Of a DNA stretch of 64,000 nucleotides, positions 50,759-61,030 are shown in pieces. The stretch lies in NCBI RefSeq assembly GCF_000004075.3, contig NC_026655.2, positions 6,262,001-6,326,000 of the forward strand, read 5' to 3'. The notes under the pieces are model-generated. The model saw nothing but the letters and a program-made list of their open reading frames with translations. It was not told where the DNA came from and searched no databases. The position numbers and the translations under genes were made by a program. Position 1 is the first letter of the stretch. Each line of letters begins with the position of its first letter. Origin of the DNA: Cucumis sativus. Lineage: Eukaryota; Streptophyta; Magnoliopsida; Cucurbitales; Cucurbitaceae.

Positions 50759-52025
50759 ATGAATGTATGCTTTTAGTCATCCACTGTCTCCATGTACTTT
50801 GTTCTTTGCTTCGTTAGACTCGATGTTTTTTTATAATAACATCTTGCATTTTTCAGTGTCTTGGTTTTCTAGCAAGATAGCATTTACCCATCTTTAAACG
50901 AATGCAAGAGGAACGCAACATCTTCTGTTCCATTTCTGTCTTAATAGTCAAACGAAACGACACCTGTATTGCTTCTTTTTCCCTACTTTTTTAAGGGTCG
51001 TTTTTTCAGAACTCAAGATGGCTGAAGGTTTCATTTTGAAATATTTGGATTAGATTGTGTTTGTTAGGCATTTTCTTTTAATTTTGTTAAAAGGTAGTGA
51101 GGATGTTAATGGGATTTCTTCTTCTTTTAAACATCTATTCAATTTTTGGCATAGAACTTAGGTTTCATACAAATATTATGTTAGGAGAAATTCTCAATGA
51201 AAACATAAAAAGAGTAATCTCTAAAGACTATTGGAAAGGGTTTATTAAATAAACAAGATCTAAATTTTATTTCAATTTCGTTACCATTCGGATTGAGGGA
51301 TGTGATTAATTGATTAGATTAGATTTAAGCTTAAATTCAAGATTCTAAGCAGTTTGGGTATATGTGATTTTTTTAAAAATGAATAGGTCAAAAAGCTATT
51401 ACACATTGAACTCAAAATTCAATTGAAACTCAAATTTAAGACCTCATACTTGAAGAAAAGAAAAAAGCACAGATTCTTTTTTTATGGACTAAATAGCAAT
51501 CACTAACAATCTAAATATCAAAAATTAGTTTTACGAGTTTCGTTCAAAGTATTTATCTACTCTACCATTATTCTTAAACGTGGTTAATAAGATGAAAACA
51601 ATGATTAAGTAAATCTAACACGCACCTAACCACCATACTCCACTTTTTAATCACAAACAATTTCCCTTTAGGAAATATGTACTTTTAAGAAAGGAAAATG
51701 ACAAGATGTTTCAATCGAATGGCAACCTGAATGCAGTTTTTTTCTTAGAGTGAAAGGGGGCAGCAATCTGGAAACAAACAGCAGTCCTGGATTGAGAACA
51801 ATAACTTGAAAGTATTCAGAGGTGTTTCATTATTATTGAAAGTTATAGGATTACATGTTAACCTACTTCAAGCGACGACTTGAATTCACTTATTTTACAC
51901 CCACGTCAAACCTCTGCATTAAGATCTAGAGAAAAAAACACATCTTCATTTTTGTGGTGTCCCAGCCAAGCTTTAAAAGATTTCAGGGGATGACGAAGAA
52001 TCAGGGAACACAAGCATCTCCAATG
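50759..52025. other. Convergent 3' flanks of L7/L12 and ATIC
   Basis: 1.27 kb of AT-rich sequence with the two 3' UTRs (plus strand from the left, minus strand from the right). No coding frame or repeat of note is visible. Confidence 0.55.
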
Positions 52026-55000
52026 TCAATGCCTGAAATGTCTCACGTTGGTGAAGACGAGAGACACGCCGTACTTGTTGCAGCAGTCAATGGCATCAGG
52101 ATCTCGGATGCTGCCCCCTGGCTCTGCAATAATACCTACTCCACTTTGGCATGCTTCTTCCACTGCGTCATTCCAAGCTGCGAACCAAAGTTGCAAGCAC
52201 ATAAGAACAGATTCACTATTACTAATAGAACGTTACTATTACTGTCATACCACACATGTAGCAGATTGGAGGTGTAACATTAAGAACTTTAAAACTAATA
52301 ATTTGATTTCCAGAATTTACCAAATGGGAAGAATGCATCACTAGCCAAAGCAGCTCCTTTGACCTCATCCCCTGCTTTCCTCAAGGCTATCCGCAAACTC
52401 TCAAGACGATTTGGTTGCCCGCTTCCCATACCCAACATACAGTTATTCTGCCAAAAAAAAGTTGGCATCAGAAATATTCCAACAGAAAACAAACATGTCA
52501 AGAAATATTCAGAGTTAGAATTATACTAACCTTTGCTATCACAATGGCATTGCTCTTAACATGTTTAACACATAGCCACGCAAACTCTGCATCCCGAAGC
52601 TCGTTTTCTTGAGGAGCCTTTCCAGAAACTACGTTAAATTTTATATCTTGTGGAACCAAGTCATCAGAATCCTGTGCTAACCATCCACCACCAACTTGCC
52701 TGAGTGATAGCTTTCCTTTCTCGTTTTTGCCTGCCTCGAGAATTCGTAACGTCTTCGATTTCCCACGCAAGATCTCAAGCCCTTTCTCTGTGTACTTTGG
52801 TGCAACAACAATCTCATAAAACATCCGCGTTTCACCATCTGTTGGGCTTCTGAACTCCCGAAGCTCCCTTGCAAGAGTCTAAATACAGTAAAAGTTTAGC
52901 ATTGAATCTATTTGGCTTCTCCATTCATCTAATTTATCAAATAGCAACCAAACTTCAATCCATGACAAAAGCACAAATATATCTTGGTAAATGAAAATTT
53001 TGTCGGGAAAGTTACCATAGAATTATCAAAGTTTCAAGTCCAATCATTGTCTTAACGATCTCATGTCTTGATAGAGGATTAATTCCTTAAATGAGGCAGA
53101 ATGCTGGTCTCCAAAACATATTTTAAGGAACAAAAAATACCAACCTCATCAACTTCTATGTTGAAGGCGACAATGCCACCAAATGCACTCACGGGATCCG
53201 CTTTCACAGCCAGTCTATATGCTTCCAGAATATCATCACGTGAAGCTACACCACATGGATTAGTGTGCTTCACAATTACACAGGTAGGATTGCTAAACTC
53301 TGATACACAATTCCAAGCAGCATCGGCATCCAAGTAGTTATTATATGACATCTCCTGCATAAATCAAAAGTTTCCAAGACAAATGAAACTAAAATGGCAT
53401 ATAAGGTTAAAGAGAATGAAATGTAATGCGGCAGATTCAGATAATCTTATGCCAATTACAATTTTCATATATCAAAGGAACTTTTGAGCAAGAATGAAGG
53501 CATGCAATAGAAGGCTAAATAATGTAATATCGCAAATCTCTGTGCATACTTAGGAGATGCCTTACTTTTTGGATATTAATGATGCATTCCCATGATCATC
53601 TTGGTAAACAAACAGAGAAGGCTCCACAATGAAATTGAAATAGTTTACATATATTGCCTTCCTGAGTTGAGAAATATTTTTTTGAACAAGAAACAAGCCT
53701 CTTCATTAAGACATATGAGACTAATGCTCTAAGTACAAGGAAAACAACAAGCATAAAGCTACGATTCACAAGTACACTTCCAACTATTACTCACAAAATA
53801 AAATTTCCTTCTCACTGTAAAGTGGAAACAAATCATATTACTCCTTAAAATTGATAAGATAACTAAGTCTGGTCCATCTTATCTAAGAACTTACTTGGGA
53901 AAGCGATCAAGCACAGAAAATCAACCACAATGCAACAACCGACTTCCAATAAATCTTTATCATAATCATAAATTCCAAACATCTCCATGTTCTCATCAGG
54001 CCAAGGATTACTGTTATTGTTTTCAGAAAATTTGATGGCACAAACATAATAGATAAAATTAATCCTTTATACCATGGATTTTTGTTAGCATACAAAAATA
54101 ACTGCAGAAAAGCAACAATTGACAAATGTGTATTTCTTGTAGCTTCAACCCACAAATGAATTGACGAAGAGGGGCACTTGCTCACCTTTCCATGGTGTTG
54201 AACTGCTGTAGCAATACCACCAGCATTGACCTCAGAAAGACTCTTATCAACATAAAAGGCAGCCTTCTGATGAGGATTTTCCCCATAGCGAAGAGAACTT
54301 TTGAGAGCCAGAGGCACGGTAAAGCTGGGTGGAAATTTATCTACGAACAAACACAGAAAGACTGTTTAATCTAAAATTCCACAAGATTAGCAAAATATTT
54401 TTTTAAAATTTTTCATCAAGAATAATTATAATAGTAAAAACAAATATGTGAAATAAAGCAATTTTTTTTTTCTTTTCATAGTTTTGACAAGTGTATGCTT
54501 AACTTTATCTTTGGACCAAATGAGAAAATGAATGTGCATAATAAAGCTAAAGATGATTGAACCAATCCTAGTACTTATGCACACAGCATAGATGAAACGT
54601 GGAATTTACCTCCAACAGTCTGCTTCCACAGCCATTCTGAGACTGCAGAATCATAAGAGGCTACATGTTGAAATGCCTTCCAAGCAAGCTTCCTGCGAAA
54701 TTGTTGATCATCTTCACTTCCTTTCAAAAATTCAAGCAGCGCAGGATAGTCTTCAGTATCTACGACCACCAAAACATCCTTGTGATTCTGCATGTGCATG
54801 TTCGACCACATATCAATAAAACATCCTAGACAGTAAACTAAAAATAATGATAAATTGTACGGTAATCTAAACCAAAAATTAAAGCATGATATGCATCCTC
54901 ACATTAGAGAAATGGTCTTTAAGCCATTACGCTAATCTTTTTACTTAAAAAGTTTACGAGTCCTCAAACCCGCTTATACACACCATAAGTAACTTCATAG

Positions 55001-57212
55001 GATAATATTTAATAGTTAAAATCCACAAAGGGTTTTATTATTTTAGGTGTATGGCCACCATGGATCTGAACTCATTCCTCAAAATTCCTCTAATTTGTTC
55101 ACACATTCCAATGCCACTAAGCCAAAATGGCTTTGAGCTAGTCCATTAATTTCACTTCCATATTTGTAAGAGAAACCTAGTACCATTTGACAAATCAATA
55201 ACAAATATCATGTTACTATCCGACTTCCATAGGAAATCGAGAAGAAGCTAATACAAATCCCAAGAAGAACTTTGGCAATAATTTACCCACAGTTCTCCAC
55301 TTTCCTACCTTTGCAGCAGCTCTGATCATAGCTGGGCCACCAATATCAATGTTCTCGATCCCATCTTCAAAGTTAATTTCTTGAGATGAGGTTACTTTTT
55401 CATAGAAGGGATACAAGTTTACCACAACAACATCAAATGTGCCTGCAGAGAAACTATTTTAGAAAACAGGAAGTAAGGCTCTGCAGAAGGCCATGCAATG
55501 CAGTTGAAATGCCATTAGAACTTAGGAAGGACCCATATAAGAATTCCAAAGATTGATTGCAAAGATACAATACATGAATAAAACATAAGCATAGAGCTCA
55601 CCAATTCCATGTTTTTTCAAGGCGTCCATATGATGCCCTTGGTCTCTTCTAGCAAGAATGCCCCCATGTATAGAAGGATGCAAAGTTTTTACACGGCCAT
55701 CCAGCTGCAACCACAACATAAAATTTATAATTGACATATAAAATGGTCAGCTAAGTCTCCACCTAATTATATGCTAATTTCATACGAGGATAATAGTGAA
55801 AAGTCAAACAAGATAAAACTATTCAATAAATGTATAAGATAAGCAAGAGCAGTGACATTTGATTATGTAAAAATATACTGCATCTGCCTCTTAACTTTAT
55901 ACAAGAGTGCTTCAAGAATCTATGCAAAGGAAACTAATGCCAATCTTTCATGCCACATATGACTTTACGTTTTTAGAATCTAAGCAAAATGGTGAACTTC
56001 ACAGCAATTCATTTCAGGAAGCTTTGGGGAACTTTTTCCATTCAGAATCTGAACAAAGCCGAGAAATGCAACATACCATTTCAGGAAAACACGTAACCTC
56101 CTCCACCTTAGTAACATGAACCCCAGAACTTTCCAATGTAGATGCCGTTCCTCCAGTTGAAACAATTGTATAGCTGCAAGTTCATAAGATACATTGTATA
56201 ATCTATGTTTTCAATGTTTTAAGGCCCAAGGCACAATCTAGAGGAGGTACAAAAAATACTTAGTATGTGTCAAACTCACCAAAAAAAAAAACTATAAGAA
56301 AATCCATTGATTACATGTTAATGATTTCAAGATGAGATGATATATCTTTAAGAAAGAACTTAAACCAAATTGCAAAATAAGAAAATAAGAGTTCACCCCA
56401 ATTCTTGAAGCCCATTTCCTAGAAATGCAAGATTTTTCTTGTCTGACAACGATATCAGAGCTAGTTTTTTCCCTGAAGAACATAATAGCAAACAATTGTT
56501 AAATTGATATGCCTAAATTGCTATAAAAAGATCTTATATTAAAAAAATATCAAAGATAGAACTTCCTATGGAACCATAACTGATACAAAAGTGTTTCCAC
56601 TCGAGTCAAGTTACATCATAAAACCAAAGAAACTGAAACCTAAGCTCCAAATGGAAGAAGAAGAAAAATCTCAGAGTTAATAAATGATAGTAGCCTTGAG
56701 TTTTTTAGAGATTAACAACTCAGCTAACTGCCTATCGGAAACAACCAACATTTCCCTTCATGTCTTTCATCCACCAAAGTCGATCTCTCAAGCATACTAC
56801 TAGCCACATACCAACAAAATTCAAAGCATTCAAAAGAAAATGCAAAGTTCAATATAAAAGAACAAGAGGATATTACCAGAAGCAGATGGTATGGTGAGCT
56901 TTGAAGAAAAAGCGATGGTTTCACCATCAGCCATGGCTTTGAGAGTAGAGCACCGCTGCCGTAGCAGAGAATGATGGAGAGAGACGCGTGTGAATAAAGA
57001 CTGTTAAAAAAAAGGAAGAGTAAAAAACCCAGAATATGGGATTGTTGCTACCAAAATTTAAGCAGAAAATAAAATAGAAAAATTGGTGAATTGCACATTA
57101 CAATAAGAGGCAAAGGATTGGCTTCCTTAAGAAAAAGCGGAGCACGGGGTTCTCCAGACGAAATAGCAGTGATAGGTGTGGCAGGAGAATGAGCAACAAC
57201 AGACCTAAACAT
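52026..57212 (-). CDS. ATIC: Bifunctional AICAR transformylase / IMP cyclohydrolase (12 exons)
   Basis: Performs the last two steps of purine synthesis: AICAR plus 10-formyl-THF to FAICAR, then ring closure to IMP; plastid-located in plants. Exons, 5' to 3': 57212-57102, 57000-56877, 56472-56397, 56173-56077, 55704-55602, 55442-55309, 54787-54610, 54340-54186, 53354-53145, 52878-52531, 52447-52321, 52177-52026; 604 residues against about 596 in Arabidopsis. The first about 65 residues are Ser/Arg/Leu-rich, a likely transit peptide. The cyclohydrolase (MGS-like) domain starts at [11 protein letters not shown] and includes [22 protein letters not shown] and NLYPFYEKV. The transformylase domain carries the catalytic Lys355-His356 in VKHTNPCG and ends with FTNVRHFRH. 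All splice sites are GT-AG. Confidence 0.95.
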
Positions 57213-58399
57213 CACTGTCACTTCTTCGCTTTTGTTGCTTGGTTTCTTGACACCAACTGTTCTCTTCCCTCAGCCTGTCAAACCGCTAGTGTCAGAAACA
57301 TTATCTCTATACCCCATTACTAATACATAGGCAACAAGTATGAGAGGTTTGGATTATTATTCCTAAAACTCATTCGTCACACCAATTACAATACTCTCCT
57401 CTTGTATAAATAGGAGACAAATTAACAACTACAACATACTTAACAAAATACAAATTACTCTGTTTTGAACAAATTGACAACTTTGACAAATAAGTGTAAT
57501 TCATCATTTGTCTACTTTACGCTTAGACATATCAAGAAAATTCACATAGATATGATGTGGACTGACGTTTGTACCCAACACATGAACCGCAATTTCCAAT
57601 ATATCAACCTAAAAAATAATACCAACACAATCGAACTCATTTTGCCGTCAATATATTACCAATGAGAAATTTATCATCAAAATTGTTTACAGTTTAATAA
57701 ACCTTGACCAATGAATCATTAACGTTCAGTATCATCCCAATATTTTCAACAATAATTGATAAAAGCCACTTGGCAAGCTTATCCTACAAGTGGAGGTTCA
57801 TATAAAAATAAACGAACACAAAAAACAGAGAAAAGATTATGTCGAGCTGACACTTATCCAAAAAACTTTAAAATAACTGATATGTGAACGTGGATTAAGA
57901 TCAAGAAAGAAAGAAAAAACCACCAACCATAGACAGTATTCCACGGAACTGCAGAAAGTTTGAGGTGCAACAAAAGAAGGGGGGGGGGGGGGGGGGGGGG
58001 GGGAATTCATCCTTTGACTTCAAACAGAACAGTAATACGCAAGAAAGATAGTGAAAAATAAAAAAAGTTGAGGTGGGGAGGTACAGCATCACTGGAAAAT
58101 TAGTTGAGTAGTTCATTGTTGTTGTTCTCAGTTCAAAGTTCGCAAATTGGCGTCAATCTTACACAGATTTTTTCAGTCATTCCAGAACACCCACAAACGG
58201 GTTTTTTTAGAAATAGTTTTAAAGTCAAATTAGAACGTCATCAATGACCTCCATGATGTTGAATCCTCACCCTTAATTGAACAATAAATAAATAAATTAA
58301 CAAATCCAAAACACACATACAAAGAACCGCCGAACGAAGAAAGCAAGAACATGGACGAAAATGAGAGAGGGAAATTGAAGATAAAGAATAAAAAATTAC
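57213..58399. other. 5' flank of ATIC
   Basis: It contains the ATIC leader. A TTTGACAG| acceptor at about 57275 on the minus strand could belong to a 5'-UTR intron. The rest is AT-rich with a G homopolymer at 57979-58003. No gene is recognised. Confidence 0.45.
57979..58003. repeat. 25-base G homopolymer
   Basis: An uninterrupted run of 25 G on the plus strand (C on the minus strand) in AT-rich DNA. Its length is unsure because such runs are hard to sequence. Confidence 0.85.
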
Positions 58400-58489
58400 C
58401 TACAACGTTGAGTTGTGTTGAAACTCTTCCACTGTCTACTTCACTTTCAGTGAGGCGGGGCCGCTGAGTTAGGGTATCTTCAGTACTGC
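58400..58489 (-). other. Exon-like segment of unknown assignment
   Basis: On the minus strand a 90-base segment is bounded by TTTTTGTAG| and |GTAATTTT, is richer in G and C than its flanks and has one open frame (containing STEDTLTQRPRLTESEVDS). It may be a 5'-UTR exon of ATIC, an exon of an unrecognised gene, or a relic. No family is recognised. Confidence 0.3.
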
Positions 58490-59289
58490 CTACAAAAATG
58501 AAGTTTTTATATAAACAGATGATATAAATTTGCCACTTCACGATTTTCAATGTCATTTCAAAATAAACCGATTTTTTTTAATATAAATAATGTAAAAAAT
58601 AGGGTACACGACTCCGCACACTTGTCAATCCTACGTGGCACTCAGCTGGCGGAGGTGGCATGCTATAGAGGAGAGGGCGCGACTGACTTGCGGCTGAACC
58701 CGAGCAAAAAGGCGTCGCTTGCGGCTGAGGATCCACGCTTGGATGGAGATGGAGACGGGAAGTGACCGCCGGCGTCTGCAACTCCTGTACTGAGAAGAAG
58801 ATCAAAAAACCCCTTGGCATAGATTCTTTTTGCTACGTACCACAAGTATATTTGGGGTTAGAATATTCCATATTTTGTGTAGTACAACAATAGCTATTCA
58901 ACCTTTCAAATAGTTTGAGATGTAAATCTATACATATTTTAAAAATTTTAGGGTTTTTAATCCATACAAATATTAGTTTATAGTCTAAATTGATTTGAAT
59001 TTTAGGCCTATATTATGATATTTTAAAATTATTCATTACTCTCATTTTGTAAGTAAAGTGATTAGATGCATTTTTATATGCTCTTCACTGTACAAAAATA
59101 ATATAAAAGACATTAAAACTAAGTATATGAGATGAATGCATGTTAGAATATATATAAATATATATTTTTTGAAAATTGATGAAAACAATAAATATTTAAA
59201 TATGTTGATTCTTTATGTATTAAGAGTGTTCATAGAACAAACATAAAAAGGTAATTAACAATTTTTAGAATAATAATTAAGTATGTAAT

Positions 59290-59483
59290 TAAAGTTAGAA
59301 AATATGTAAGTATAGCAAATGTTATAAATGATAGACTTCTATTATTAATAACCTCTTGTGATGTTATGGGTTGATGTTTGCAATACGATCTATCAACGAT
59401 AAACTTATATAATTATCGTCGATAGATTTTACTATATCTATAACTTTTTAAAATGTTGTTATATTTACAAATATTTTAAATCT
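59290..59483. mobile_element. Second copy of the MITE-like palindromic element
   Basis: The left arm (AAAATATGTAAGTATAGCAAATG then ATGATAGAC, interrupted) and the inverted right arm (AAAATATTTGTAAATATAACAAC, TATAGTAAAATCTATCG, interrupted) correspond to those of the element at 15891-16088. The centre has TCTATCAACGATAAA and TCGTCGATAGA half-palindromes. It is more diverged than the first copy. Confidence 0.5.
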
Positions 59484-60027
59484 AATTAGTACGTCTGTGG
59501 ATTTCTTATATGACTAAACGTAAATAAAAAATGGTTGGGATAATTTAGAAGTGAGGACAAATAATTTTCACATTGAAAGTTGAAATTTGGTATACCAATG
59601 GAGACAGCAGCAGCGTGCATGGAGCTCTACAAAAGCTGTTGTTGTTTGTCGTCTTTCGACGGCGGTGGGTAGTTGGGAATGCCATCAACGGTCCCAATTG
59701 AAATCAAAATTACCGAAAATGGCCTTTTACATTTTGAATTTCAATAAATGCCAATTATTATTAAAAATAAAATGCTTAAACCCTAATAAACCTTTAACAT
59801 TAGCCATTAGGTGGGTTTTGAAATAAAATCAATCTTTTTTTTTTCAATTTTATTTTCTTCCATTTTTTAAATCATTTTTCTACAGCCATGTTCAACAATG
59901 AAAATCAATTTCATGTTTGGTAACCTAATTTTTATATTAGTCAAGATTAAAAACTTGCCTAGAGTGATTTGAAAATTGGACAATATTTGCTTTATACATT
60001 TTATAAGACTCCAATATATGTTATAAT

Positions 60028-60134
60028 AGCCAACATGAGCTTAGCTCAACTGACATGTGTATGTACCTGTGGACAAGAGCTTTCATGTTCAACTTTCACC
60101 TTGCATTTATTACAATATCTTTACAAAAAAAAAA
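60028..60134 (+). mobile_element. tRNA-derived SINE-like relic with A tail
   Basis: An A-box-like TAGCTCAACTGA (60042-60053) is followed by a B-box-like GTTCAACTTTC (60087-60097), and the segment ends in a run of ten A (60125-60134). Pol III boxes in tRNA order with a 3' A run is the layout of a plant SINE. There is no convincing tRNA fold or clear target duplication. Confidence 0.4.
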
Positions 60135-60226
60135 GGTTATATTAATTTCTGAACTCAAGTCGATACCATGCCACCAATCAAGCCCCTTACAAGGAAGCTT
60201 CCATCAAGGCTAGGTAGCTCGCTTCA

Positions 60227-60270
60227 AGATGTTTTTCGCTTTCAAGTTAGATGTTTTTTGCTTTCAAGTT
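60227..60270. repeat. 22-base tandem duplication
   Basis: AGATGTTTTT-GCTTTCAAGTT occurs twice in a row with one difference (C or T). Not coding. Confidence 0.85.
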
Positions 60271-61030
60271 GCTTGTCTATCATGATTACGCTTCGTAGCA
60301 CTATATGTCTTGTTTGGAAGAGCTGATGCCCAAGCTAGAGCCGCTCATAGGATTGAGTGTTTCAAACATGAAAAATCAAAGATGTATAGTGCATTTGTAA
60401 ATTATATTAGTTTAGACTTTTAAAAATGTCTTGAATATCTTATTTAACACTTCAATCGATCTAAGTTATTTATGTATTTGCCACTTATGTGTTAACTATG
60501 TTTTTAGTAATATAACTTAGAGGAGTGCATCATATAAACCCCGACTTTAGAGGTGTTTTTATTCTATACTTTAAATGATTATCTCGAAGAAAACAATTTC
60601 TTCCTCTTCCTCGCGGAGAAAACTAGCTCCGTGTCCGGAGACTATGCTTTCACTTTGTCCATACTAATAAATACTTTTTAACGTTGGTGGACACATAACT
60701 TTAGCTTGGAAAACGTGTTTGTACTCAACAATCAAACTTGGTAGGACAGTAGATATATTAGACAATAGTCATACAATACCAATTGAGATCCACCATTTTG
60801 TTAGACATGCATGAACACTTTTTAATAAACACACAAACGACAAAACTAATAAATGTTGTGAGCAAAATACATCAAACTCTACAATGCTAGTGGAATGATA
60901 CTCGCGTGACAAGCAAGAAAGAAAGGAATATCACCATCGATTATTAATATGAATATTTGTTCACATTGTGATTACTTACACCAAGATGGTTATTAGTTAT
61001 TACTACCTTGAATGATTGGCTACAGATTTT

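Larger units (their letters stand above)
58490..61030. other. Intergenic region with GC-rich island and repeat relics
   Basis: A GC-rich island at about 58610-58800 stands out from its AT-rich surroundings; frames across it are short and match nothing known. A palindromic repeat copy lies at 59290-59483, a SINE-like relic at 60028-60134 and a 22-base tandem repeat at 60227-60270. The open frame at 59587-59826 is unlike any known protein. A patch at 60590-60660 with CTCGCGGAGAAAAC may be old retroelement sequence. Confidence 0.5.

Noticed and set aside
59587..59826. 79-residue plus-strand frame
   Set aside because: It has no recognisable family and its second half is AT-rich. A frame shifted by one base starts with METAAAC but stops after about 24 codons.
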